Under the pieces are notes generated by a model. It was not told where the DNA came from. It saw nothing but the letters and a program-made list of their open reading frames with translations, and made no database searches. 64,000 bases of DNA from Globodera rostochiensis (lineage: Eukaryota > Nematoda > Chromadorea > Rhabditida > Heteroderidae): NCBI GenBank assembly GCA_018350325.1, contig JAEVLN010000006.1:1573193-1637192 (forward strand). The letters run 5' to 3'. The translations under genes were made by a program, and so were the position numbers. Of this stretch, positions 20,910 to 32,349 are shown piece by piece (position 1 is the stretch's first letter; each line of letters starts with the position of its first letter).

Positions 20910-21095
20910 TTGGGCGCTGAACATTTTGGAGAGTCTGAAATGTCTCCCCGGGTCCCGGATTTGATAAAACGGGGGATTTTGCGGTTAGATTTTACGCAAA
21001 GCTTTAAAGACAAAAAGAAGAAAAGCAAAATGATTTGGATCGACGCGAAAATTTGTGAAGCGTTAAAATTTGATGGGATTACAAATCTGCCTTAA
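20910..21095 (+). CDS. Possible terminal exon, basic small protein
   Basis: Open frame GAEHFGESEM...VPDLIKRGILRLDFTQSF, then KDKKKKSKM and WIDAKICEALKFDGITNLP to TAA. The composition looks protein-like (aromatic and acidic residues spread evenly) and differs from repeat-derived frames. No acceptor or upstream exon is certain; a short frame just upstream contains CPFC. No family recognised. Confidence 0.3.
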   Translation: MGAEHFGESEMSPRVPDLIKRGILRLDFTQSFKDKKKKSKMIWIDAKICEALKFDGITNLP

Positions 21096-21474
21096 TATGA
21101 TCCCCGAAAAGTCACTTTTTCAATGGATATGATCAGCTTTACTTGCCCGTATATGTAAATGTTGATCAGTGTTTAGCAGGGATGGGGACACGCCGAAAAA
21201 AAGCTGTGGCGGTATGCGATAAACCGACTGTCAAATGCGGTAGCGATATGTTCAAAAAAGGCGATAAATGCGGTAAATACCGCGCGGTTGCGGTAGCGGG
21301 TTCCCATCCCAGACCGATATGCACAAACCCCAAAATACGCAATTTAAAACTTGGAAAAAAAGTTCAAACCAACGCGAAAAGGCTATTTTTGGGTCCTACC
21401 AAGCGTATGAGAAAATAAAATATGCAAAATGCATGTGTATAATCCGGTCTCTGTTCATCACCTAATGTAAAAAG

Positions 21475-22299
21475 TTAAATTTGCGGGATCCCGCGCGGGA
21501 TTGCGGGATTTTTTAATATTACCCAAAATATCAAAAAACCTTTCATACTGGACCGAAATCGTTCAATTTTAGTAACATTTAAACGTTCTTATTTATCCAA
21601 GACTACTCGTAACTAGAGTAGCCCGGGATTTTTGGGGAACCGGAACCGGGATCTCGACTTTTCAAAAACCGGGATCGGGATTAACCGGATTGACAATGGG
21701 GAAATTTTTTTTTGTATTGGTCAAGGGTAGGGTTGCAGCCGGGGGGGGGGGATCCCCGGTCAAACCGGGGACGGGGATAACGAGGATGGGCAAACCGGGG
21801 ATTCCCGTTTTCGGGGATGAGCAAACCGGGGGACGGGGATCCCCGTACGGGGATGGGCAAAGTCCAAAAATCCTTTTTAGTTGTGCATTTTTTGAAAAAA
21901 ATTCAATTTTTAGAGCTTTTTCGGACAAAAAACTTATATGTCAATGAACTCGATATATCTAAATCAATTCTCCATAATTTGCATCAAATAACATTTTTTC
22001 TGAACTGTCGAATGAACATCGGCACGCAATTTTTGAAATTTGCTAAAATTTGTCATTTTCGTCGGCCGACGAATGATTAAACTTCAGCAAATAATTGCTT
22101 TTTATGGTGGAATCAAAATCCTTAAATATTATTTATTCAACTTTTTTGAATTTGATGCATTTAATCTTCCGTTTTTTATTGCCGATTAAAGATTTTATCA
22201 TATACGACAATTAGATTATTTTCCTCCAGCTGTATTTTTGCCCGTTTGCTGGTTTGGAGTGTTCATGTTGATTGGTTTTGGTGGTGGTTTCTTGAGCAG
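21475..22299 (-). repeat. Right arm of the large inverted duplication
   Basis: Inverted copy of 14271-15085. The arms are highly similar except for run lengths (for example the poly-G at 21740 against poly-C at 14811) and scattered substitutions. Confidence 0.8.
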
Positions 22300-23445
22300 C
22301 TCGTACCATTCTTAATCCTCTGAATATAAAATTTAATAAGTTTAGTTTTATAATAAAATGTATGCCCAAATAATGGACAAAATTTCGTTTGTAACATTCT
22401 AATTGAAAAATTGTCATTTAATTGCGTCCAATTCGTCCAACCTTTTGTGTTTAGCACACCACGACAGTGCTTGAAAGGATTAGAAAATATTGTGGAGTTA
22501 TTATGCAATGTTTCCGTCAAATTTTTCAGCGTCAATGTAAATTTCTTAAACACAATTCTAGCATAATTATCAGCAGTACCGTATAACCTAAAATAGAACT
22601 CCCGGGAGTTCTATTTTTCAACCCCCCCAAAAAGGGGAGTTCTATTTTAGGGGGGAGTTCTAATTTAGGGGGGAGTTCTATTTTTCAACCTCTTTTTTCA
22701 GAAAATATTCAAAAATTTGCAATTTTTGCACCACTTTTTGGCAAAATTTGGACAATTTTGACCATTTTTTCTGGCAAAATCAATCACCGAATAGAAATTT
22801 TATTATTGAATAACAATAGGCCTCGATCAATTCGGCAAAATTGATCGTCAATATTACGGAGTTAGTAAAACTTGAATTTTTTACAAAACTGAATTTTAAT
22901 AAAATTCAAAATTTGACTATTAATTAAAATTTGAAATCCTCTTTTTTAGCAATGTTTTTCGCGAATGTTGACCGAACTGACCATCGTTGGTAAATAGCTT
23001 CAATTATTTATTTGGAGCAGACCGGAAAAAGTCTTTTCCTACTAACTTTGATGCGCTCTGATCACGAATCTGGACTCCGTTTTTGATTTCATTTAAATGT
23101 AAACATCGCAAAAAAAAGGAAAAAAAATTTGTTTTCTTCCGCTCATCATTTCTTTGCACAAAATCACGCTAGCAACGAAGTCCTTAAGCGCTTACAAATT
23201 AGCGCTGGACAACTGAGTCCCTAGTCAAAAGACACCAGTCCCGAGCCTGTTACTCTTCAGGGAATAGTTGCCTAAAATTTTTTATTTCGGATTCTTACAT
23301 TGCAGACCGAGAGGAGTCGATTGGTATATGTTTTGTTCGATTTTGGCTCTGGCCGCTTCCTATCAGAAATTGAATAAATCAAACCCTCCGGCCAACTCCC
23401 GCGCGTGCATCCAAAGATACTTATAATTTTATAATCAGGGATGGG
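22300..23445. other. Rearranged repeat-rich stretch
   Basis: Includes a TACCGTATAAC-ended Tc1-like remnant with ctattttaggggggagttc units (22577-22690), an inverted fragment of the BTB flank (about 22840-22990, matching 24080-24200 reversed), and one arm of the accgagaggagtcgattg repeat (23287-23350). Confidence 0.45.
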
Positions 23446-23794
23446 ATTTTTAGTTAGTTAACTATTTTTTTCTGCAGCTTTGTTTTGCGCCACTATTTTG
23501 GCGTTTTTGAAAATTTTTTAAATAAAAAATACAATAAATTTGATTCTTGCAAAGATTTTAAAATTTTATGTGACTTTTTAGGAGCCTTTTGCAATTTTTC
23601 TTGCCTAAAGTAGGCAACCCTACTGATTAGTAATTTTACCATGTATAAAACACATTTTTAAGCCATTATTATTATTTTTATGCACATTTTTCATCACTTT
23701 TTGCTTATGAACCCCGACTTTTACCACTATTTTGGCACATTATCGCCACTATTTAGTTAACTATTTCGAGATTTAACTAAAAGTCCCATCCCTG
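23446..23794. mobile_element. hAT-like MITE, CAGGGATGGGA ends
   Basis: Ends CAGGGATGGGA...TTAGTTA / TAACTAAAAGTCCCATCCCTG. Flanks TTTATAAT and CTTATAAG match at 6 of 8. The ends resemble the CAGGGATGGGCAAAAT family, but the inside (tagttaactat) is different. Confidence 0.65.
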
Positions 23795-24483
23795 CTTATA
23801 AGCTAGAAAATGAAGAACGAAGCGCATCCTCCCGTGAACAGGAAATGTCTAAAAAGCGCCACAATAAAGACCTCTTAAAAATAACCTTTTCTTTACAAAA
23901 TTTTATGATTCTTCTTACAAATTTGTAAAATATTTTGCCTTTGTATAAGAAAATTCGAACAATTGGTGCAAGTAAAGACATAAATGATTAATGTGTATTG
24001 CATAAGATATGCCAAATGAAATAATAATTCTGAATATCAGAATGAAATTCTCAAAATAAATAATTGAGGCTATTTACCGGTTGGTCAGTTCGGTCAACAT
24101 TCGCGAAAAACATTGCTAAAAAAGAGGAATTCAAATTTTAATTAATAGTCAAATTTTGAATTTTATTAAAATTCAATTTTGTAAGTATTCAAGTTTTACT
24201 GGCGCGCCAACATAATATCAAAGCCACGGAATGTCAAAGCCACGAAATGTCAAAAAAAAATAATATTTTTTTCAAAGTCGGTAAAAAGTTTTTGTTAGGG
24301 GTATACAAGGGTAGAATCCGAATTTGACCTCCATTTTGCCCAATTCTGAATCCCGGACCCGAATTCATGTTGAATATTCAAATTTACTAGGAAAATTCAA
24401 ATAATCCTATATTAGGCCAAAATTAGCGTGGCCGGGAATCCCGTACTTATCTCGCGGGAGTCCAGACCCCGCCTGGCTCTTAT

Positions 24484-25868
24484 TTAAAGCACCTTCAAAT
24501 TATCGAGCCGATAGCGCTCAACCAAAAGAAAACGGTCGATAAACGGAATTTCCACGCAATTCATCAGATGGACGCCACAACGCTCCTTCAACCAGTCCAC
24601 CTGGAAGTAGTCGGCCAGCTTGAGCATGTCGAGCACATTTTTTGCTGAATTTTTGGGTTAAGTTCCGGTGTGCGCGGATTTAAATTGGTCAGAAAAATTA
24701 CGATTCGGAAAATATGGATGTCCAAGAGATGCGATTGAAACGGCCTCCAGAAAGTCCATGAACTGCTCCATATTGATGCCCAGTCCGTCCAAATTGATCG
24801 TTTTCTGCTGCTTCTCCTTCATGTCCACGCTGAGCGTCCGATTAATCATCGGCGAGACGGACATCAGCCGATGAGCGGACACCACCAAACGATCTTTTCC
24901 GATGTTCACCGTCAAATCGTCGTCCGGAGAGCTGAGCGGAGGGCACGGACTAAAAAATTCAAAAGAATATATTAGCCGGCCCAGGGGCGTAGCCAGAAAC
25001 AGGAGAGAAGGGACGGAGAGGTTGACCAAAACGCAAATCGCTGAGATTAAAAATTCTTTACTTCTCGATTGCTTCTCGTTTTTTGAGAATTCTGATGACA
25101 ATTGAAGTTGAAGACATAAATTCAGTAGTTCCGCCGCGGTTGAGTGTGATTTTCTGAAATTATAGAGAAAAAAATCGCAAGATTTTCCATTAGTTTCGAC
25201 TTTCACAACAAATTGCGTTCCCTGACTCCATCTCCACAAAACAATTTGTGCCAACGGCTCTGCCGGTTGAGAAACACCGCTAAAGTCTGCAATCGCAAAT
25301 TGTGATTGGTGGTAATCGCCCATAAATTCACTAAAAATAACGAAAAAGTGCTGTTGTTTTTTTAATCGAGAAAGCACTTAGGTAACACTACGTTTTGCAA
25401 AACTGTACATTTTGCCAACCCAGCCAAAATGCTACGTTGCCAACTCTTTGCCAATGGTACGTTTTGCCAACTGTTCATTTTGCCAACTTTACGTTTTGGA
25501 TGATTTTGAGCATGTTTTTTGAATGTTTCGAGGCCAAAAGATACCAAATAAATTTTGAAATCAAAAAACCTTCGAATTCAGGTCCGGGGTTCAAATTGGT
25601 CGAAATTTAAAGTTTTTGATGAGTTGGCGAAATGAAACATTTTGCTGGGTTGGCAAAAAGTAATATTTTTGCTGCGTTGGCAAAACGTACTATTTTTGCT
25701 GGGTTGGCAAAATGTACAGTTGGCAAAACGTTTGTTGGCAAAACGTACTGACACCAGCACTTACAGTGAAGCGAATGTGGTCAAATCACGGAATTTTGAG
25801 TCGCGAATAAGATTGATGTTAGTCATCGCTTTTTCGTCAACAATAATGTAATTGTCGAAAATTTCCAT
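24484..25868 (-). CDS. BTB/POZ-domain protein, copy B
   Basis: Same gene as copy A in direct orientation. Exons: 25868-25765 (ATG, one codon shorter than A), 25330 downward (EFMGDYHQSQFAI...WRWSQGTQF), 24949-24702 (BTB core), 24644-24484 (last exon, stop TAA at 24486-24484). Exon 1 ends in gtaagt. Intron 1 is enlarged by a 375-bp element with an 8-bp duplication, so splicing may still work. No stop or frameshift is seen in the BTB and last exons. The end of exon 2 is unclear, as in copy A. The two copies differ by several substitutions, so the duplication is not brand new. Confidence 0.65.
25381..25755. mobile_element. MITE in BTB intron 1, perfect 8-bp duplication, empty site known
   Basis: Ends GGTAACACTACGTTTTGC and inverted GGTGTCAGTACGTTTTGC. 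Flanks AGCACTTA at 25373-25380 and 25756-25763. The paralogous intron of copy A (17698-17749) reads straight through the target. The body is made of ttggcaaaacgta and gccaac repeats. Confidence 0.92.
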
Positions 25869-26713
25869 TTGTTATGAATATGATACTAAGCTGCTCGTCG
25901 GATTTTCAATTCAGTTTTAGGAAGTGCTATCTGAAAAATTAAAAAGTTTTTTGATTAAAGAAGCTCAAAACCGGGAGACAGGATTACCGAAAATCAAACA
26001 AAAGAACGGCGGCACTAAAAACATTTAACACATTTTGAAATTAAATTAATTGCATTCCGATCGATTGGTGCTTATAAAAACGCTTTTTTTCCCGTTGGTA
26101 AATCTGAAGAAATAAATGTGAAAGCAGTCAGCCCCGATCATATCGACCAAATAAATGAATTCATTTTGCGCAACGTCATCTTTGACTCCCCCCCCCCCCC
26201 CCACCCCAAAACGCTGTTGTGATGGATTGTGACAAAATGGGTGGAACCAAAATTGATGGATGGTCCGATCAGATTCCACAGCCACTGCCCAACAAAATCG
26301 AGTGGTCCATCTATAAATGGACAAACATCAAAATCCAATGCTTGGCATCGGCACCGATGCCGTGGCGTCGCGCCGCTGTTGCTGAATGCCATGCGTGACG
26401 CGTTGTTGCTGCGCTTCTGGTGCGATGACTCTGTTTCTCCGTCGACCGCTGCTGCTCGGCAAGACAACTTGATATTTAATGAGTTTTATGCAAAAAAATC
26501 AGATGAGGAAAATGGAAAATAACAATTTTACGTTAATTTTATCACTAATCACCGGTAATTATCGTTTAGCACTCAATTCACATAATTTAAAAAAACAGCG
26601 AAAATTCCATCAATAAAATTTCGGCTTAAGGATGAGAGGACTCGCACCCCAACAAATTATCGGCTCCTCAACAACGGACGACGGCACAACGTCGCACATC
26701 CTCGACGGACGAC
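25869..26713. other. Upstream flank of BTB copy B and spacer
   Basis: The first 70 bp match the upstream side of copy A. Beyond lie overlapping frames on both strands at 26140-26520; none has codon use or splice sites that decide for it. Confidence 0.4.
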
Positions 26714-26765
26714 TCAAATAAGGACGAAGTTATGTTGGGGGCGCCTCCGCTCGGTCCTAAAATTA

Positions 26766-27019
26766 TTGCACAAAACCCCACCCCTTCTCACCAAGTGGAC
26801 GATGAAATGCACTGACCACCGATTTGGGCAACCAGTCATGATAGGTTCGTCGGGCCAAATCGAGCAGTACGTGCTGCGATTCAGCAACCGCAAACAGAAT
26901 CTGGTACTTGACGAGGCGGCCACCAATCCCTTCCGTTTACGCGTGGTCAATTCGGGCGAAATTTTGTCGTTGACAAACTCAGCGATTGCTTGAAGACGAC
27001 AGTTGTCCAATAACTGCAA
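26766..27019 (-). CDS. Unidentified coding remnant, strand uncertain
   Basis: Minus strand: one frame reads AEFVNDKISPELTTRKRKGL, and a second, shifted frame goes on as GRLVKYQILFAVAESQHVLL then DLARRTYHDWLP. Plus strand: a frame with YVLRFSNRKQNLVLDEAATN also looks protein-like. I favour the minus strand because of the neighbouring minus-strand exons at 27203-27410, with a frameshift near 26940. Family not recognised. Confidence 0.25.
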
Positions 27020-27202
27020 TTTTTAAAGCATCGCAACGTTACAGCGGCGAAGAGTTCCGTCGAGTGCACATGTAAATGGGGAAATTCTAACAAAGCATTA
27101 GAGTTTTTACAATACATAAAATACTCATGATGTCGCCGTTAACGAAATCGAAATCTTTACTGACGTTTTTGGTAATTAAAGACAGTGACAAATGTTCAGT
27201 AC

Positions 27203-27410
27203 CTACAAATCCCGTAGTTTTGCCTCTTCGATGAGACACCAAGTGGCCTGCACAGTTTGTTGAAAATATTTGATCTGCTCTCTGAAAAAGAAAATCTTAG
27301 CAAAAAAACGTTTAAAGAGAAATGTTTACCTGAACTTCTCCTGCAAGTCGGCCACCAACAGAGCACGTTCGGGAGGAATTAACTTCAGAAGACGGGCAGC
27401 TCTCGTAAAG
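27203..27410 (-). CDS. Last two exons of an unidentified minus-strand gene
   Basis: Exon 27410-27330 follows a caacccag acceptor and ends with donor gtaaac. Exon 27281-27203 follows tttttcag and ends with TAG. The phases agree across the 48-nt intron. Together they code about 52 residues: ARLLKLIPPERALLVADL, then EKFREQIKYFQQTVQATW and EEAKLRDL. The helical, Leu/Gln-rich composition suggests a subunit of a larger complex, but no family is recognised. Upstream exons should lie at higher coordinates, where repeats intervene. Confidence 0.5.
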
Positions 27411-27863
27411 CTGGGTTGTTTTAAAAATATAGAGAATATATATTGAGGTAAATTAAAAACATTTTATGAAACTAATTAAGAAAGAGATAACTGTAAAAAG
27501 GTTAATCGTTTTGTTCGATCAGTCTTAGGGGGGGGGGGCGGGGGAGGATATGTGTTGGCGAAAATGGCGGGTTATTTTTCTTAACACCCCTCTCTCCTTA
27601 GTTCTTCACTATCTTTTCCATACATTTTCTTCCTTCTAAGGAGGGGAGGTTGGGGGAGGGGCAGAGAGGGGAATCGGTGCGGGGGGGGGGGGTGGCGCGG
27701 AAGTTTGTTTGGCGGATTTACCGTAATTTGCGCACTAATTCAAAAGGGGCTGATTCGGGATGGGTGAACCATAGTTCGCGATCGCCGCCCCTCCTCGCGC
27801 GGGGGTTGCCCTCCCTCCCTTCCCGCATGCGCGCGCGTGTGTAATGACCCCGTACGGGCGCAT
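27411..27863. other. Spacer with G-runs
   Basis: Poly-G runs at 27529 and 27679 and a GC-rich patch (27770-27880, gcgcgcg). No gene seen. Confidence 0.4.
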
Positions 27864-28087
27864 GCTCGCGCGCGGCTCTTTAGGGATTTTGGAGACAACA
27901 ATCATTCGGCTGTTCCCAATTATTTGGTTGAAGATAACATGTTCTTGTAACACATTCGGAATAACAATTCCTTCCGGTGGTTGTGCGTCGAGACCAACAT
28001 CACCCACCTTCCAAACTAACTTATTTACATTATTGAATTACTGACTTCTTCCTGATATCTTCTCTTAGCATTTGTGTAATTTCGTTG
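27864..28087 (-). CDS. 3' part of an ORF interrupted by a Maverick-like element
   Basis: Minus strand. Next to the element the frame reads QRNYTNAKRRYQEEVSNSI, then after a one-base shift VWKVGDVGLDAQPPEGIVIP and NVLQEHVIFNQIIGNSRM. It continues the frame at 30690-30574 once the element and one target copy are left out. The protein is not recognised; it may itself be a mobile-element product. Confidence 0.4.
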
Positions 28088-28673
28088 CATATTAGTAGTT
28101 ACCCAGATACTTTGAAGAAAAAATGGCGCCAAAATTCAAATTCAAATTTTCGTGTCGATACTCTAGTTTGAATTTGGCGTCTTTTTTTCGGTGGGTGTGG
28201 GGGCTGTTTTTTGTGGGGAGGGTCATTTCGTTTATGTCATTCATTAATAAAGAATTTACCTAGTAATAAATTTTTATTTAGAATATTTTTCAACTATTTA
28301 AAATTTTTTTAAAAAATGGGTAATAATTTGGAGAGAGTGGTGGAGGTGGAGGAGGAGCCGAACGGTGGGTGCGCGTTTTCTGGTGTAAAAAAATTTTTTG
28401 TTGTGCAGATCAGCAGCAGCAGCAGGCGCCAGCGCTGCTGCTGACCATCGCCCGTTTCGTGTGGACCGAGCGCGTTGCCCTGCTGCTGCTGTTGATCTAG
28501 CTGGGTTTGCTGGCGCAATACGGATATTGGCACTCTGTGGTTTACAGTGATCATTATATGATCTTTTTTTTATTTTTCATTTTATAAATGATTTATTAAA
28601 TTTTAAAAATTTTTTCATTTTGTAAATTATTTTTTATATTTTATTTTGTAAATGATATTTCATTTTATAAATG

Positions 28674-28816
28674 TTGGCACTGCCGACATTGACAATGAGC
28701 GGTCGATTCTGGATCATCTACAACAGCAGCAGCAGCAAGAGCAGTGGGACGACGACTTTGATGCCGTCGATGCCGGCGCGAATAACGGTGAAATTGAAAA
28801 TTGGGCTATGTTATAG
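28674..28816 (+). CDS. Gln-rich acidic exon inside the Maverick-like element
   Basis: Plus-strand frame GTADIDNERSILDHLQQQQQ then EQWDDDFDAVDAGANNGEIE and NWAML to TAG. The CAG tract is part of it. A second Gln-rich frame lies on the minus strand at 28400-28520. Function unknown. Confidence 0.35.
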
Positions 28817-29217
28817 GGGCATTGTTCGACACGCCGTGGTCGCCACCTAGCCCCCGGGCTATCAGGCCCTACAAATTCAGCAGAAGGTGGACGGCCTTCG
28901 CCACGATCTAAGTTAGAAGGGGAAGGGGGTCGGGAAATTTTTGGAATTTTAAGTGTATGAGCGACTCGTGCGGCGCTCACACCCCCTTGATTATCATAGG
29001 AGTTAGTGATTTTAAAACCTTATTTTATCGCATTTTCTTTTAACAACTTTCATTTTTTTAAATAAAACAAAATGTGTGAATGAGTCAATTTTTTGCTCGT
29101 CCGCTTCAAACTCTCGTTTTTCTCACATCATACACTCTGTTATGAACGCGTTAGATCATGACATGCCTAAAAATCAAACGGTGAGATGCAAATCAGGAAC
29201 AAAAAATTAGGTTTCAC

Positions 29218-29510
29218 CTGACGCCGAATGTAGGCTTCGGTGTTCGGAGCAAATGTGACGTTCTTTTCTGCTACAACCAAAGTTTTGGTTTTTTGTAGTT
29301 TGTGGCGTACTAAAATTTAAAAAAATGTTAAAAATAAAGAAAATCTAAATAACCTTTTTCAAATTTACTGTTCTGCTTGATCGAGTCAAGCAGGTCTTGC
29401 GACACAGGCTTTCCCAAGATCGCGTTCAATGTTTCGTCGATCGTAGTCCACCGTGTTTTCCACTGCGTATATATCCTCGTTTAGCACCCACTCTCTTACA
29501 CCGCGAAATG
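29218..29510 (-). CDS. Two minus-strand exons inside the Maverick-like element
   Basis: Exon 29510-29354 (acceptor tttgtag, donor gttatt) and exon 29309-29218 (acceptor ttttag, donor gtgaaa). The first codes FRGVREWVLNEDIYAVENTV, and a frame one base off continues IDETLNAILGKPVSQDLLDS; the second codes KTKTLVVAEKNVTFAPNTEA then YIRRQ. A single-base indel near 29440 would join them. Not recognised; likely a decayed element gene. Confidence 0.4.
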
Positions 29511-29569
29511 CTACAAAATATTAAAAAATTAAAATAATCTCGAAATCGGTAAAGGTGGGTCAGTCGCAA

Positions 29570-29930
29570 GAGAACCCTGCCAAGGAGAGAGAGAAGAGAG
29601 AAAGAAAAAGAACGAAAGAAATAAAGACTCTCTACCAATCCCGAGAGCGGAGAGGGGCTCACACTTGCAATGCCGCAAGAAAACCCTGCCGCCCCCGAGA
29701 CGGGAGAGAGGAGAGAGAGAAAGAGAACGAAAGAAATAAAGACTCTCTACCAGTCCCGGGAGCGGAGAGGGGCTCACACTTGCAGTGCCGCAAGAGAACC
29801 CTGCCGCCCCCGAGACGGTAGAGAGGAGAGAGAGAAAGAAAGAGAAAGAAAAAGAAAGAGAGAGAGAAAGAAAAAGAGAGAGAAAGAGGTGTGGACCTTT
29901 TTCTGGGTTCAAACGGACCGAAACCATTTT
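29570..29930 (+). repeat. 114-bp tandem repeat and purine tract
   Basis: About 2.3 units, each with gactctctaccaatcccgag and cacttgca(a/g)tgccgcaag, then a gagagagaaagaaaa tract (29818-29892). Frames through it are repeat-derived. Confidence 0.8.
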
Positions 29931-30026
29931 TACATTTTTTAAACAAAAGAAAAAAAAACCCAAAATTCACACACCCCGCCAGCCAATGTAGTAAGCACGC
30001 CGTGTAGTGTTGTTGTTGTTGCCGTT

Positions 30027-30290
30027 TTGCGTGTAGACATCGTAAATCTTGTCGATTTCAATCCTCCGCCGTGTTGTTGTCGGCTGCTGGTTCCGACACT
30101 GATGCAACCGGGACAGAATGTTGCTTCTGCTGCTCCACAATTTCGTCTTCCACCGCTAGCAACTGCTCGCCGTCGTTGGCGATGTTTGCCTGCACACCCT
30201 CCACATTGTCCGCCGTCCCCACACCGGTTTGTTGTTGTTGTTGTTGCAGCTGGCAGCTGGCAGCCGCCCCGATCCTCCTTATTTTGCAGA
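30027..30290 (-). CDS. Gln-rich ORF and adjoining frame inside the Maverick-like element
   Basis: Minus-strand frame with a Gln run, then TGVGTADNVEGVQANIANDG, EQLLAVEDEIVEQQ and a stop at about 30083. An overlapping frame then reads RRIEIDKIYDVYTQNG to a stop near 29985. The composition is acidic and low-complexity at the start. No domain recognised; the overlap of the two frames suggests decay or a missed splice. Confidence 0.3.
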
Positions 30291-30573
30291 CACTCCGTCT
30301 TCACAGCACGTCTCACCAAAATTTTTTTCGGAAGATTGGACACAAACATTTTTAAATCGCACGCAAAAAACAGCCCACACCCACCGAAAAAAAGACGCCA
30401 AAATCAAACTCGTGTTTCGACGCGAAAATTTGAATTTGAATTTCGGATTGCACAAAACAGCCCCACACCCACCGAAAAAAACGCCGAATTCAAACTCGAG
30501 TTTCGACGCGAAAATTTGAATTTGAATTTTGGCGCCATTTTTTCGTCAAAGTATCTGGGTAACTACTCATATT

Positions 30574-30690
30574 GCTTGCGCTTAGAGCATTAATTCGAAC
30601 ATCCACTGGAAGTTTTGATCTAACTGTTCTGACAATATTGCGACTGGCAGTTGGAAAATCTCTTTGAGCTTCATCAGGAATGCGCACATT
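30574..30690 (-). CDS. 5' part of the ORF interrupted by the Maverick-like element
   Basis: Minus-strand frame NVRIPDEAQRDFPTASRNIV then RSKLPVDVRINALSASNM, stopping exactly at the target site. The AATATG target continues in phase into 28087. No family recognised. Confidence 0.4.
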
Positions 30691-30830
30691 TGCATTTCTT
30701 ATCTATTTAATTAATTTTAAATAATTTTGTGATTGTTAAACTACATCATATTGGCCAAGGATTGGTGGATAATTATGGGCTGCTGTCACACGCCCCATTT
30801 TGAAACGAGTCCCGTCCTCAGAAAGTTGCT

Positions 30831-31022
30831 ATGGAACTTGGGTATTCGCACGCCCTGGTCAATGTGGCGGCTGCCTTGGGCATCTCCAATATTTCCACCC
30901 TTCCTCAATTCGGGATTCCTTCTCAAAGCAGTATTCGAAGGATTGGTAGGAAAACGGGTGGAGGTCAACCAGCAGCATCTCAATGTGAATTTTCTAACAA
31001 ATGCTGCAATATGCAATATATT
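30831..31022 (+). CDS. Possible exon, unknown
   Basis: Frame MELGYSHALVNVAAALGISN then ISTLPQFGIPSQSSIRRI and further. A gtaggaaa donor at about 30946 could end the exon. The first part could be a small helical (UBA- or HTH-like) module, but this is only an impression. Confidence 0.3.
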
Positions 31023-31099
31023 TTTTTTGTACTGTCGAAAGTACCGGACATAATTTTGATTTGTATTTTTAAATTTATAATTACTGTCGAAATTACCCA

Positions 31100-32349
31100 C
31101 TGACGAAATTACTTACTGCCGGAATTACCTAGCACCGTGTCGACGGTGCTGCTGAAGGCTCTTATGTTTTTTTTACAAAAGTTAAATCTTTAAAAAATTT
31201 CCCGGGACTCGGCGGCGCTTCGACGATGCAAAAGGCGCTGTCGAGACACTTTAAAGGTTCTTTTAAGAGATTTTAACCAAAAAATTTTCTGTCGCCTTTT
31301 AATCATATCGGCGCTAAGATTGTATTTTTGGCACGGGCGCCATGTTCCAACTCTTCTGTTTTTTTACAAAAGTTAAATCTTTAAAAAATTTTCCGGGACC
31401 TCCCTATTCATAAAAAAGCTTCAAAAATTACCATTTTTTTAAATTTTGCTTGCATCTCTTAACAAATTGAGCCCAAAAATTCAAAAGTTTCTCGACGGCG
31501 CCTACCACCGCCGCTGACCCACCTACCCCTTCGCATAAAAATAATTTAAAAAATCGCACGCAAAAAAAAAACGGATGGCGCTCAGTTGCTTGCCGTTTGA
31601 GCGCCGGCGCTCTGGCGTACAACATCGCACGCAAAATCTCGGCAACCCCACCCCTACCCCCCCCCCCCCCCCCTACTAGCATCGCACCTCGCAGCGCCAG
31701 CGCTCGAGCCGACCCCCCCCCCCCCCCTTGCCCATCTATGAATTTTTTTGCGTGCGATTTTTCAAAAAGTTTTTGGAAAAAGGGAGAGGGGTCCGGCGGT
31801 GCCGTTAGGCGCCGACGGGAAAATTTTGGAATTTTTGACTTAATTTGTTAAGAGATTTGCAACCAAATTGGAATAAATGTGATGCTTTTTTGATTAAAAA
31901 AAACTCCCGAATTTTTGAAAAGCCACAAAACCTAATTTTGAAAACTTTGCCTCATTCTCCTTCCAAAAAAGCACAAAATGAGGCTAAAAACTAGAGTGCG
32001 GCGCAGGACCGGATCCTGCGCAGGATTTTGCAGGATCCGGTCCGCAATCCTTCACTTTTTGGGCTTTTGCAGGATTTGCAAGATTAATCCCGCAGGATCC
32101 GATCCTGCAAACAATTTTGAATTCCAATCCTGCAACAGGATCCGCAAATTTGATTAGCGTGCCCGGGAATCCCGTACGGTTCTAGTGCGCTATGGGGCAA
32201 CAAAAAAAAGTTTTTTTCCAAAGTCGATTTCTAGAGGGTTTCGGGGTCGTTGAATCCAAATCTGACTTCCATTTCGACCGAATTAGAACCCCGGACCCTA
32301 ATCTCCAGGAATTTTTTTTCGCATTTTCCAAAAATTTTTATTTTTGATT
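31100..32349. other. Repeat-derived stretch
   Basis: Two copies of the ggcggcgcc repeat (about 31420-31520, and inverted 31790-31870), poly-C runs at 31658 and 31709, and a cgcaggaccggatcctgcgc self-complementary repeat at 31995-32130. No gene supported. Confidence 0.5.

Larger units (their letters stand above)
28094..30567. mobile_element. Maverick/Polinton-like element, 2474 bp, 6-bp target duplication
   Basis: The termini are inverted: AGTAGTTACCCAGATACTTT at the left and AAAGTATCTGGGTAACTACT at the right, followed inward by ggcgccaaaattc and the cccacacccaccgaaaaaa motif. The element starts AG and ends CT, and is flanked by CATATT at 28088-28093 and 30568-30573. AG...CT ends with 6-bp duplications are the signature of Maverick/Polinton transposons. 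At 2.5 kb it lacks the polymerase, integrase and capsid genes of full elements, so it would be non-autonomous. It holds short coding-like pieces on both strands and a 114-bp tandem repeat. The palindromic element at 38865-45441 starts with the same AGTAGTTAC. Confidence 0.75.
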
